64,000 bases of DNA, taken from positions 1,585,956-1,649,955 of the forward strand of contig OZ244156.1 in the NCBI GenBank assembly GCA_965216395.1, read 5' to 3'. A program made the translations under genes and the position numbers. The notes under the pieces were generated by a model that did not search any database, was not told the DNA's origin, and was given only the letters and a program-made list of their open reading frames with translations. Shown piece after piece: positions 44,239 through 52,827 of this stretch (position 1 is its first letter; every line of letters begins with the position of its first letter). Origin of the DNA: CAZBXD01 sp965216395 (GTDB lineage Bacteria; Pseudomonadota; Alphaproteobacteria; Micavibrionales; SZUA-601).

Positions 44239-45723
44239 TTATTTGCTGCGTGAATAATTGGGCGCTTCAACAGCAATTTGCACATCGTGAACATGACTTT
44301 CTGTGATACCGGCATTGGTAATACGGACAAAAGAGCTTTCTTCACGCAGTTTTTGCAATGTATCGCATCCTGTATATCCCATGGCCGCACGAACACCACC
44401 TGTTAATTGGTGAATAACATGAGCAACCGCACCTTTATAGGCCACGCGACCTTCAATTCCTTCGGGTACGAATTTTTGGGTTTCGTTGACATTGACACGC
44501 CCTTGGCCATATCGGTCACCCGAGCCTTTAGCCATCGCGCCCACCGAACCCATGCCACGATAGGATTTGTAAGAACGCCCTTCGTAAAGGACAATATCCC
44601 CAGGCGATTCATCCGTGCCGGCGAACATGGAACCAAACATGCCACATGAAGCCCCCGCGGCTAAAGCTTTGGCAAGATCACCAGAAAAGCGCATTCCACC
44701 ATCGGCGATAACAGGCACATTTTGATGGGCACATTCTTCATAGACAGATTGAATCGCGGTGATTTGTGGTACACCCACCCCAGCAACAATACGTGTTGTA
44801 CAAATGGATCCAGGGCCAATTCCCACTTTAACACCATCTGCCCCTGCATCAATCAGTGCACGCGCTGCTTCGGCTGTGGCAATATTGCCTGCAATCACTT
44901 CGACATTGGTTGAACGAAGACGGCGGATTTCTGTAACCATATCTAAAACAGCTTTTGAATGCCCGTGGGCCGTATCAATAACAATAACATCAACCCCAGC
45001 ATCAATTAAGGCATGCGCCCGATCAAAATGACCCTGACCAGTACCAATAGCGGCACCAACTAATAAACGTCCATTTTGATCACGTGCTGCATGGGGATTT
45101 TTCTCGGCTCTTTTCATGTCTTTAATGGTAATTAAGCCGGCACATTTGTTGTCATGATCTACCACCACAAGTCTTTCAATACGGTGATGATGTAAAAGAC
45201 GTTTGGCCTCTTTTTCATCTGTACCAACTGGAATTGTAATGACTTCTTTGGTCATTAATTGTTGGACAGGACGATTGGTATCATTGATAAAGCGAACATC
45301 GCGATTGGTGATAATCCCAACAACTTTTTGAGTTTTATCATCGATAACGGGAATACCAGAAATTTTATAATTCTTCATCAAATTGATGACTTCGGCAACA
45401 CTGCTTTCAGGATTAACAGTGATGGGGTTAACCACCATGCCTGTTTCAAAACGCTTTACTTTTTTAACTTTTTCGGCCTGAAGCGTAGCATCCATATTGC
45501 GATGGATAATACCCATACCACCCAATTGTGCCATGGCGATCGCCATTTTTGTTTCGGTCACCGTGTCCATTGCCGCGGATATGATTGGGATATTAAGGGT
45601 AATATTGCGCGTTAAACGGGTCGATAAATCGGCTTCATAAGGTAATATTTCTGATTTGTTGGGTATCAGTAAGACATCATCGAATGTCAACGCGGTTTCT
45701 ATCGTTTTAAAATTCTTGGCCAT
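44239..45723 (-). CDS. guaB: IMP dehydrogenase
   Basis: Converts IMP to XMP with NAD; 494 residues. The catalytic Cys is in GIGPGSICTTRIVAGVGVPQ, two CBS domains lie at about residues 92-205 (MTKEVITIPVGTDEKEAKRL region), and the flap has GSVGAMAKGSGDRYGQ. Works ahead of GuaA (25912). Start at MAKNFKTIETALTFDDVLL is the family's. rlmE lies upstream on the same strand, 52 nt away. Confidence 0.98.
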   Translation of the reverse strand: MAKNFKTIETALTFDDVLLIPNKSEILPYEADLSTRLTRNITLNIPIISAAMDTVTETKMAIAMAQLGGMGIIHRNMDATLQAEKVKKVKRFETGMVVNPITVNPESSVAEVINLMKNYKISGIPVIDDKTQKVVGIITNRDVRFINDTNRPVQQLMTKEVITIPVGTDEKEAKRLLHHHRIERLVVVDHDNKCAGLITIKDMKRAEKNPHAARDQNGRLLVGAAIGTGQGHFDRAHALIDAGVDVIVIDTAHGHSKAVLDMVTEIRRLRSTNVEVIAGNIATAEAARALIDAGADGVKVGIGPGSICTTRIVAGVGVPQITAIQSVYEECAHQNVPVIADGGMRFSGDLAKALAAGASCGMFGSMFAGTDESPGDIVLYEGRSYKSYRGMGSVGAMAKGSGDRYGQGRVNVNETQKFVPEGIEGRVAYKGAVAHVIHQLTGGVRAAMGYTGCDTLQKLREESSFVRITNAGITESHVHDVQIAVEAPNYSRSK

Positions 45724-45774
45724 AAAAATTCCTGAACTGTTAGAATGATTTTGATATTCTGGTATGGTATAAAA

Positions 45775-46473
45775 CTAGCTGTTTTTAAAGCCTGTCGCAA
45801 CCACATAAATTTCTGAAGAGTCTTTGCGTGAAGCTTCGGGTTTAATATGGCGCACTGTTTTGAAATGTTTCTTAAGCTCTGTGAGGAGAGTTTTCTCCGC
45901 CCCGCCTTGAAATACTTTGGCAATAAATATTCCTTCTTTTTTCAAAACCTGTTTGGCGAAATCCCATGCCAGTTCAACAAGATGCATGATGCGTAGGTGA
46001 TCGGTTGATTTGTGCCCCGTTGTGTTGGGCGCAATATCGGACATTACAATGTCAGCCATATGCTTGTTCATTAATTCTAAAAGAACTGCGGGGGCGTCAT
46101 CATCATTAAAATCTTTTTGAATGATGGTCGCGCCGGTAATATTGTCCATTTCTAAAATATCTAACCCAATAACCAGACCGTCGGTTGTTTCAGGTTGAAT
46201 ACGTTCAACAGCCAGTTGTGTCCAACCTCCAGGCGCGGCGCCTAAATCAATCACAACTTTTCCAGGTTTTAAAAAACCTAATTTGTCATCAATTTGCATG
46301 AGTTTAAAAACCGCGCGCGAGCGATAGCCTTGTTTTTTAGCTTCTGCCACATAGGGATCATTGAGTTGACGTTTCAACCAGCGGGTTGAGCCTTTCTCTC
46401 TCCTTTTGGCGGTTTTCACATTAACGGTTTTACCGCGCCCTGTGAGATAAGTTTTCGGTGGTTTTTTTGCCAT
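45775..46473 (-). CDS. rlmE: 23S rRNA (uridine-2'-O) methyltransferase RlmE (FtsJ)
   Basis: Methylates U2552 of 23S rRNA late in 50S assembly. The 232-residue protein has a basic N-terminal extension, then RSRAVFKLMQIDDK, SAM-binding VIDLGAAPGGWTQ and MSDIAPNTTG, with the K-D-K-E catalytic set along the domain. AGGA precedes the ATG at 46473. It is downstream of the EnvZ-like kinase, likely on a separate or weakly coupled transcript. Confidence 0.95.
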   Translation of the reverse strand: MAKKPPKTYLTGRGKTVNVKTAKRREKGSTRWLKRQLNDPYVAEAKKQGYRSRAVFKLMQIDDKLGFLKPGKVVIDLGAAPGGWTQLAVERIQPETTDGLVIGLDILEMDNITGATIIQKDFNDDDAPAVLLELMNKHMADIVMSDIAPNTTGHKSTDHLRIMHLVELAWDFAKQVLKKEGIFIAKVFQGGAEKTLLTELKKHFKTVRHIKPEASRKDSSEIYVVATGFKNS

Positions 46474-46492
46474 GTTATTTTTCCTAATTAAT

Positions 46493-47818
46493 CTATAGCG
46501 GTAATCTTACCACAGCCTTTAAGCCACCGTGACCACTTTTTTCAAGACGAATGTTACCGCCATGGTTCATAGCAATATCGCGTGCGATAGAAAGACCCAG
46601 TCCAACCCCGCCTTTATCAATATTACGCGCTGAATCAATGCGATAGAAAGGTCTAAAAACTTGCTCAATTTGATCATCAGAAATACCAGGGCCGTCATCT
46701 TCAATCCAAATTTCTAATGCATTATTCAAAGGTATAACACGAATCCAGCATTGAGAGGCATATTTGTCCGCATTGGAAATTAAATTTTGGAACAAACGTT
46801 TCATGGCATGATAACGCAGGCGCAAATGATGATCAGCATGATCATCGTTGAAATCAATGATCTGATTATGTCGCTGTGCATCTTCCACACATTCTAATAA
46901 AAGAGATTTTAAATTAACCGCAACAGTCTCTTCATCATCATCGCCACGTGCAAAAGCAAGATACCCATCAATCATTTGCTCCATAGATGTAATATCGTCT
47001 TTCATATCTAATATGTCATCATCTTCATCCAATAAAGCGAGTTGTAATTTTAAGCGCGTTAATGGTGTCCTTAAATCATGAGATACACCAGCCAACATTT
47101 CGGTTCTTTGGCGGATTTGTCTCTTAATTCTCTCACGCATAGTTAAAAACGCATTGGCCGCTTGGCGGATTTCTCTGGCGCCTTCTAATTTAAAACGGGG
47201 CACATCTTCGCCTTTTCCGAGTTTTTCGGCCGCAACGGCCAAACGCCGAACGGGCCGTATTTGATTGCGCATGAAAATAATTGCAATGATCATGAGAATA
47301 AAACCGCCGCCAATCATTGTGAGTAAGAAAATATAAGTTGTGGAGGAAAAAATTCTTTTTTCTGGGATTTCGAAAATAAGCATTCCAGAATTCATTTTGA
47401 CAAAAACTTGAATAAGATCGCGGTTGTTTTTGATACGGGATGTGACTGTAAAATTTTTGACATCTTTTTCGATTAAAGCATCACTTAACACTTTTTTAAC
47501 AGAAAAAGAATGTGGTACAAAGCTATTGAGATATTTTGTCCCTGGTTCACTATCAAAATAAACCTTAAACCCAAAATTTTTAAAAGCTCTATTTGAAATA
47601 AACAAAATATCTACATTCTCTGATTTGGTTTCGGCTTCTTCGATAACACTGGCGATTTCACCGGCTAGAGAATTGGTAAGACGTTGTGTTGTTGTACTCC
47701 AATGGCGATCAAAAAAAACGATTGTGGTGATGATCATTGTTAATAAAATAGGTAAGACAATAATCAATAAAGAGCGACCAAATAAACTACGCGGTACTAT
47801 TTTCTTATAAAAACGCAT
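46493..47818 (-). CDS. EnvZ-like sensor histidine kinase
   Basis: A 441-residue membrane sensor kinase with two membrane segments (about residues 12-34 and 158-180) around a periplasmic sensor region. It has a HAMP domain, the phospho-acceptor His in GVSHDLRTPLTRL, the N-box NLISNADKYA, DDGPGISDDQIEQVFRPFYR and GVGLGLSIARD. It follows its response regulator; the start lies next to the regulator's stop, implying coupling. The pair resembles EnvZ/OmpR. The sensed signal is not predictable from the sequence. Confidence 0.92.
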   Translation of the reverse strand: MRFYKKIVPRSLFGRSLLIIVLPILLTMIITTIVFFDRHWSTTTQRLTNSLAGEIASVIEEAETKSENVDILFISNRAFKNFGFKVYFDSEPGTKYLNSFVPHSFSVKKVLSDALIEKDVKNFTVTSRIKNNRDLIQVFVKMNSGMLIFEIPEKRIFSSTTYIFLLTMIGGGFILMIIAIIFMRNQIRPVRRLAVAAEKLGKGEDVPRFKLEGAREIRQAANAFLTMRERIKRQIRQRTEMLAGVSHDLRTPLTRLKLQLALLDEDDDILDMKDDITSMEQMIDGYLAFARGDDDEETVAVNLKSLLLECVEDAQRHNQIIDFNDDHADHHLRLRYHAMKRLFQNLISNADKYASQCWIRVIPLNNALEIWIEDDGPGISDDQIEQVFRPFYRIDSARNIDKGGVGLGLSIARDIAMNHGGNIRLEKSGHGGLKAVVRLPL

Positions 47819-48523
47819 TCACTCTTCCTCGGCATCGGGATGTAAAACATATCCTTCGCCACGCACAGTTTGTAAATAACGGGGACGTTTTGGCTCTGGC
47901 TCAATTTTACGTCTTAAACGTGTGACTTGAACATCAACGGTTCTTTCGTTGCCGTCGATGCCTGCTTTTTTTAAAAGATCAAAACGTGAGACAGTTTCAT
48001 GGGATTGATCAATAAGGATCTTGAGCAATTGATTTTCAACACTTGTCAGCGGAATAACATCATTGTCTTTGCTTAAAATATTGCGATGGGTGTCAAAATT
48101 TAAATGTCCAAAGCGAATCGTAACAGATTTATCTCTATCAGGTTGGCGGCGTAAAATACTTTGGATACGCAAAAGAAGTTCACGCGGTTCAAACGGTTTA
48201 ACAAGATAATCATCCGCGCCTGTTTCCAAGCCTTCGATCCGGTTTTTACTCTCTCCCATAGCGGTGAGTAATAAAATTGGAATTTGAACACCCGATTTTC
48301 GCAGTGTCCGTGTTAAATCAAACCCATTTTCTCCAGGCATCATCACATCACAAACAATGAGATCATAATCAAAATAAGTGAGCATTTCTCTGGCCTCAAC
48401 GGCATCACAAGCGGTGTTTACAATCATGTCATGTTTGGTGAGATAGCGATCCAGTAATTCGCGAATACGCCGATCATCATCAATAACCAATATATGGGTC
48501 GCATTTTTCAAGGTTTTATCCAT
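47819..48523 (-). CDS. OmpR-family response regulator
   Basis: An OmpR/PhoB-class regulator of 234 residues: receiver domain with ILVIDDDRR acidic pocket, phospho-acceptor Asp in LIVCDVMMPGENG, Lys in VKPFEPRELL, and a winged-helix output domain (LTSVENQLLKILID, RTVDVQVTRLRRKIEP). Its partner is the kinase at 46493 in the same operon. Similarity to OmpR itself suggests envelope or osmotic control. Confidence 0.93.
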   Translation of the reverse strand: MDKTLKNATHILVIDDDRRIRELLDRYLTKHDMIVNTACDAVEAREMLTYFDYDLIVCDVMMPGENGFDLTRTLRKSGVQIPILLLTAMGESKNRIEGLETGADDYLVKPFEPRELLLRIQSILRRQPDRDKSVTIRFGHLNFDTHRNILSKDNDVIPLTSVENQLLKILIDQSHETVSRFDLLKKAGIDGNERTVDVQVTRLRRKIEPEPKRPRYLQTVRGEGYVLHPDAEEE

Positions 48524-48592
48524 AGGCTTATTTTCACCGATTAGAACCCGAATGTCGATTCATAAATCAAAACAAATATAATAATTATATTC

Positions 48593-48622
48593 TTGACATA
48601 ATATGCAGTTACGGGGTATTAT
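48593..48622 (+). promoter_or_regulatory. TTGACATAATAT-type promoter of orphan gene 48682-49995
   Basis: TTGACA (48593-48598), directly followed by TAATAT, 18 nt in all, then TATTAT (48617-48622). The -35 and most of the -10 match sigma70 consensus, so this should be strong. Confidence 0.7.
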
Positions 48623-48681
48623 TTTTGGCATATCAATGTATGCTTTAAAATTCATAATAATAATAAAGAAAGAGATTAAAA

Positions 48682-49995
48682 GTGGATGATGATAATATTC
48701 TGGGCAAGAAGATTGCCGATATGTTTCCTGACGCAACAAGGGAAACTACGTTTGAAGAAGTATCATTTTTTAGAAAAATAGCTAATCGTTTTGAATTTAC
48801 GTCTTCGAAAAAAAAGTCAAAAAAAGAAAAAGATAGCAATACGGTTTTAGAAACTAAATTCGAAGATGCTACTCAGATAAAAGCTGAAGAAAAAACTTCG
48901 CGTTTCAAACCAAGAAAAAAAACATGGCGCGAACATATTGTTGCTCGAGTAACAAAATTGCTCGATGTGAAGACAGATTTAGAAAAATTAGCTAATTATT
49001 ACAATATAATCGCTGAACCTAAAAATAAGGGTGAAAAAGCTGAAAAAGCCTATGCGAATATGACGGCTTTGCTCAGTGAAATTCAAAATAAGGCTAAGGG
49101 TAGGCCATCAGCATTCGTAGATGATTATATCATACGCGGGCGCCTTATTGCTGCGAAAGCAGGGTTAGTTGGGGCGATTAAAGATTTGGGACATACTGAT
49201 GCGCCCAATGTAATTCCAACATTAAAAAATCTTGTTCTTGGTAATCAGTCTCAAGTTGGTGCTGACATTCAAAAAGCGGCTATTCAATCCTATTGTCAGA
49301 AAATATTAGATTTACCTAAAGAAGATCCAAAAAATTCAAGCGTAAAAGACGAATTTGATAAAAACAGTGAAGTATTTCTTAAAACAATGGGTGTTGTTCT
49401 TAAAAACGGACGCTTACCAGAAGTTAGAAATCTTTCAATTTTGAGCGTAGAGAAAGTGAGAGAAACAAAAAAGATTAGTCAAAGATTGATTGCTGAATAT
49501 GTTAATGATTTAAAAACGGTTCTAAAAGTGGGCCAAGGGGCGATTGACGTGAATGCTGCCAATATTATCGTTGATATTTTTCAAAAGAATCAAATCCCTT
49601 CACGTAAAAATGCAGATCACAAACAAGATATTAAAAATCATATTAAAGATTCTAAAAAAACATCGGTGGATGCTGCTCTTACTTTGGCTAAAAATACTCA
49701 TTTCACCGAAACTGCAATGCGAAGTGTTGTAACACAACATACGAAACAAACCCACCCGACTTTACAAAAGGCTTCTTTAGAAAAAAATCTTGAGAAGTTA
49801 AAAATATTTTTTATCACAAATCAAGAATTGGTTGAAAAACAAAAATTATCTTTTCAAGAATTATACACCACTCATTTAGATAAAGATATGCCAAGTGATT
49901 GGAAAGCACTTATTACTAAAAATCACGATGAAATTGTTGTAGCACATCATAACAATAATCTTCAATCAGAGAAAAAAGCCCAAGCCCAACCATAA
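48682..49995 (+). CDS. Orphan hypothetical protein (437 aa)
   Basis: I do not recognise this protein. It starts at a GTG (48682) and is helical throughout, lysine-rich (about 45-75: SSKKKSKKEK followed by acidic Glu-rich linker), with no signal peptide or membrane span. The middle (residues 150-300) has repeated Ala/Val-rich helices such as GRLIAAKAGLVGAIKDLGH resembling helical-repeat folds. The C-terminus NNLQSEKKAQAQP is short and polar. A strong TTGACATAATAT promoter and an intrinsic terminator define a monocistronic unit. With the Dot/Icm genes nearby, an effector role is possible but only inferred. Confidence 0.65.
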   Translation: MDDDNILGKKIADMFPDATRETTFEEVSFFRKIANRFEFTSSKKKSKKEKDSNTVLETKFEDATQIKAEEKTSRFKPRKKTWREHIVARVTKLLDVKTDLEKLANYYNIIAEPKNKGEKAEKAYANMTALLSEIQNKAKGRPSAFVDDYIIRGRLIAAKAGLVGAIKDLGHTDAPNVIPTLKNLVLGNQSQVGADIQKAAIQSYCQKILDLPKEDPKNSSVKDEFDKNSEVFLKTMGVVLKNGRLPEVRNLSILSVEKVRETKKISQRLIAEYVNDLKTVLKVGQGAIDVNAANIIVDIFQKNQIPSRKNADHKQDIKNHIKDSKKTSVDAALTLAKNTHFTETAMRSVVTQHTKQTHPTLQKASLEKNLEKLKIFFITNQELVEKQKLSFQELYTTHLDKDMPSDWKALITKNHDEIVVAHHNNNLQSEKKAQAQP

Positions 49996-49996
49996 A

Positions 49997-50034
49997 AAAA
50001 CGCCCCGAAAATTCTTTTCAAGGGCGTTTTTACT
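49997..50034. terminator. Bidirectional intrinsic terminator between 48682 gene and ctrA
   Basis: AAAACGCCC (49997-50005) pairs with GGGCGTTTT (50022-50030); A- and T-runs flank both sides, so it can end both convergent transcripts. Confidence 0.85.
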
Positions 50035-50054
50035 TTAGGAATTCATATTGGGTA

Positions 50055-50783
50055 TTACGCAAGCGCGGCGATTTTGGCATCTTGCTCGGCCTGTTGATTT
50101 TTGGCGCCTTCTGGGTCACGTAACACATAGCCCCGCCCCCAAACGGTTTCGATATAATTACTACCATCTGTGGCATTGGCGAGTTTTTTACGCAATTTAC
50201 AAATAAAGACGTCAATGATTTTGACTTCTGGTTCATCCATACCGCCATAAAGGTGGTTGAGGAACATTTCCTTGGTCAATGTTGTGCCTTTACGCAATGA
50301 AAGAAGTTCAAGAATGCCATATTCTTTGCCGGTTAGGTGCAATGGCTTGCCGTCAACTTCAACTGTGCGCGCGTCTAGGTTTACAGCCAGACGTCCGGTT
50401 GTAATAATACTTTGTGCATGGCCTTTTGAACGACGGACAATGGCCTGAATACGGGCTAAGAGTTCGCGTTTGTCAAAGGGTTTGGTTAGATAGTCATCCG
50501 CGCCATAGCCTAAACCCTTCACTTTGCTGTCCAATTCAGTGAGACCAGAAAGAATAAGAATAGGTGTTTCAACACGTGCGTCGCGTAAACGGCGCAAAAC
50601 TTCATATCCGTCAATATCGGGTAACATAATATCAAGAAGAATAATATCATAATCGTAAAGTTTACCGATTTCTAATCCATCTTCACCAAGATCGGTTGAA
50701 TCGACAATAAAACTTTCACTTTTGAGCATAAGCTCAATACTTTTTGCTGTTGAAGTATCGTCTTCGACAAGTAATACGCGCAT
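50055..50783 (-). CDS. ctrA: Cell-cycle response regulator CtrA
   Basis: An OmpR-type regulator of 242 residues matching alphaproteobacterial CtrA: receiver MRVLLVEDDTSTAKSIELML, phospho-acceptor Asp in IILLDIMLPDIDGYEV, LTKPFDKRELLARI, then the wHTH with VDGKPLHLTGKEYGILELL and MDEPEVKIIDVFICKLRKKL. It controls division, motility and replication initiation in this class. The tail is short and ends in QDAKIAALA, with a small hydrophobic end typical of proteolysed CtrA. A CtrA-like site lies in its own upstream region. Confidence 0.95.
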   Translation of the reverse strand: MRVLLVEDDTSTAKSIELMLKSESFIVDSTDLGEDGLEIGKLYDYDIILLDIMLPDIDGYEVLRRLRDARVETPILILSGLTELDSKVKGLGYGADDYLTKPFDKRELLARIQAIVRRSKGHAQSIITTGRLAVNLDARTVEVDGKPLHLTGKEYGILELLSLRKGTTLTKEMFLNHLYGGMDEPEVKIIDVFICKLRKKLANATDGSNYIETVWGRGYVLRDPEGAKNQQAEQDAKIAALA

Positions 50784-50840
50784 AAGAGAGTGTCCTGTTA
50801 ATAAAGGTTAACGTTAACTAATATTAACATACAAAAAACT

Positions 50841-50856
50841 TTAATGAAAGGTTAAC
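50841..50856. promoter_or_regulatory. CtrA box (TTAA-N7-TTAAC)
   Basis: TTAA at 50841-50844 and TTAAC at 50852-50856 are separated by exactly seven bases, the full CtrA consensus, in the intergenic region shared by ctrA and fliI. Further TTAA half-sites surround it (around 50809-50830 and 50878-50884). It may autoregulate ctrA and control fliI. Confidence 0.75.
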
Positions 50857-50917
50857 ATCGTAACTTTTTAATTAACTTTTATTAAGACGCCTTTAAGACC
50901 CTTGGGGTGACAATAGC

Positions 50918-52360
50918 ATGGATAGTAATAACATCTTAAAAACTATAGGTGTCATGACCGATATTATTGAAACATTGAATCAAGCCATTGATCGCGTCGA
51001 TAATGTGACGCATTTTGGGCGTGTCTCTGCTGTGTCCGGTATGCTTGTTGAGGTGAGTGGGCTAACCAAAACCATCTCAATTGGTGGGCGTTGTGACTTA
51101 CAATCGACCTATGATGTGGCCATTCCTTGTGAAGTGGTTGGTTTTCGTGATGGTAAAGCCTTGCTTATGCCATTTGGAAAGCTTGACGGCATTGGATTGG
51201 GCTGTAAGGTCAAGGTTGTCGGCGGAAAACCAGCGATCTATCCATGCGAATCTTGGTTAGGACGGGTTGTGGATGCGATGGGCAACCCTATCGACGGCAA
51301 AGGCCCTTTATCTAAGGGTATGAAAGCGATTCCGATGCAAAATAGCCCGCCGCTCCCGCACGCACGACAAAGATTAGGCGACAAGATGGATTTAGGTGTG
51401 CGCGCGATCAACAGTTTTTTGACAACCTGTGCGGGTCAAAGAATGGGTATTTTTGCAGGTTCTGGTGTGGGGAAATCGATCTTGATGTCTATGTTGGCAC
51501 GTTATACCAAAACCGAAGTAGCTGTCATTGGTTTGGTGGGCGAGCGGGGGCGCGAAGTACAAGAGTTTTTACAAGATGATTTGGGTGAAGAAGGATTGAA
51601 ACGCTCCATCGTTGTGGTGGCAACATCAGACCAACCGCCCTTAATGCGTCGCCAAGCGGCCTATACAACATTGGCGATTTCTGAATATTTCCGCGACCAT
51701 GGAAGCAATGTTTTGTGTCTCATGGATAGTGTGACGCGTTTTGCCATGGCACAGCGTGAAATTGGCTTATCCGCCGGTGAACCCCCAACATCCAAAGGGT
51801 ATCCGCCAACAACATTCACAGAATTAGCAAAATTGCTCGAACGCGCTGGCCCTGGTGTACAGGGTACAGGATCCATTACAGGTTTGTTTTCTGTTCTGGT
51901 TGAAGGGGATGATCATAATGAACCAATATCCGATGCGGTGCGCGGGATTATTGATGGACATATTGTGCTGGATCGGGCGATTGCCCAACGCGCACGATAT
52001 CCAGCGATTAATATCCTAAAAAGTGTGTCACGCGCCATGCCACGGTGTAATACGCCTGAACAAACGGCGCTTATCCAACGTGCCAAGGATATTATTTCGA
52101 CCTATGAAGATATGGCCGAGCTTATTCGTTTGGGTGCCTATCGCAAGGGGAGTGATCCAAAAGTGGACGAGGCAATTATTCTTTATGACCAAATTGAGAC
52201 TTTCTTAAACCAGCCCCCCCAAGAACGTTCGTCATTAGAAGAAAGCTATCAACAATTAGCGCAAATCTTCAATATGCCATGGCAAAGTGAAAAGAATCAC
52301 GAATCTGTTAACGAAGAACTGATTCAAAGCGAATCAGAAATACAGGTGAGTGATGGCTAA
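50918..52360 (+). CDS. fliI: Flagellum-specific ATPase FliI
   Basis: FliI powers export of flagellar proteins at the basal body, with FliJ and FliH. The 480-residue protein has Walker A GIFAGSGVGKSILM, GLVGERGREV, the MDSVTRFAMAQREIGLSAGE segment and the PPTTFTELAKLLERAGPG motif, all typical of the FliI/YscN family. Adjacent FliJ and the CtrA box favour the flagellar rather than type III secretion assignment. No other flagellar gene lies in the window. ATG 50918 or ATG 50954 (MTDIIETLNQ) may be the start. Confidence 0.9.
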   Translation: MDSNNILKTIGVMTDIIETLNQAIDRVDNVTHFGRVSAVSGMLVEVSGLTKTISIGGRCDLQSTYDVAIPCEVVGFRDGKALLMPFGKLDGIGLGCKVKVVGGKPAIYPCESWLGRVVDAMGNPIDGKGPLSKGMKAIPMQNSPPLPHARQRLGDKMDLGVRAINSFLTTCAGQRMGIFAGSGVGKSILMSMLARYTKTEVAVIGLVGERGREVQEFLQDDLGEEGLKRSIVVVATSDQPPLMRRQAAYTTLAISEYFRDHGSNVLCLMDSVTRFAMAQREIGLSAGEPPTSKGYPPTTFTELAKLLERAGPGVQGTGSITGLFSVLVEGDDHNEPISDAVRGIIDGHIVLDRAIAQRARYPAINILKSVSRAMPRCNTPEQTALIQRAKDIISTYEDMAELIRLGAYRKGSDPKVDEAIILYDQIETFLNQPPQERSSLEESYQQLAQIFNMPWQSEKNHESVNEELIQSESEIQVSDG

Positions 52361-52769
52361 GCTTAAAGGATTAATTCGCCTAAAAAGGCATGAACTAGAT
52401 GAGAAACGGCGCGTATTGGCCGAACTTAGTGAGCAGTTAGAAACTGTGCAACACAATCGTAAACAGATTTTGGATCGTTTAGAAACTGAAAAAAATCTGG
52501 CGACAGTTGATTTTAAGGCGGCACAAAATTTTGGCCAATATTTAAATAATGCTTTGAATCAGTGCCGTGACTGTGACAAAAAAATCGAACATCTTCGCCA
52601 CGAAATTGAACAAGCGCGCGAAGTGGTGCGCATCGCTTTTATGGAAGTCAAAAAAGTTGAACTAACGCAAGAAAACCGTGACAAGGCGGAAAAAGCCGTG
52701 ATTGCTAAACGTGAAACCGCGCAAATGGATGAAGCGGGTCTTAATAGTCATCGCCGGCGTAGTGATTGA
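52353..52769 (+). CDS. fliJ: Flagellar export protein FliJ
   Basis: A coiled-coil protein of 138 residues, charged and helical throughout (LKRHELDEKRRVLAELSEQL), the shape expected for FliJ, whose sequence is weakly conserved. ATG 52353 overlaps the fliI stop by 8 nt and has AGGTGAG ahead, so the pair is translationally coupled. Assignment depends on position after FliI as much as on sequence. Confidence 0.75.
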   Translation: MAKLKGLIRLKRHELDEKRRVLAELSEQLETVQHNRKQILDRLETEKNLATVDFKAAQNFGQYLNNALNQCRDCDKKIEHLRHEIEQAREVVRIAFMEVKKVELTQENRDKAEKAVIAKRETAQMDEAGLNSHRRRSD

Positions 52770-52827
52770 TAGCTATTTTATTGTCTTTTTTGCTAATCTA
52801 TAATAGAAATATATTGAAAGAGATATT

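Noticed and set aside
50918..52769. A type III secretion ATPase and stalk pair instead of FliI-FliJ
   Set aside because: No other injectisome gene is near, while the CtrA box and alphaproteobacterial position favour the flagellar assignment.
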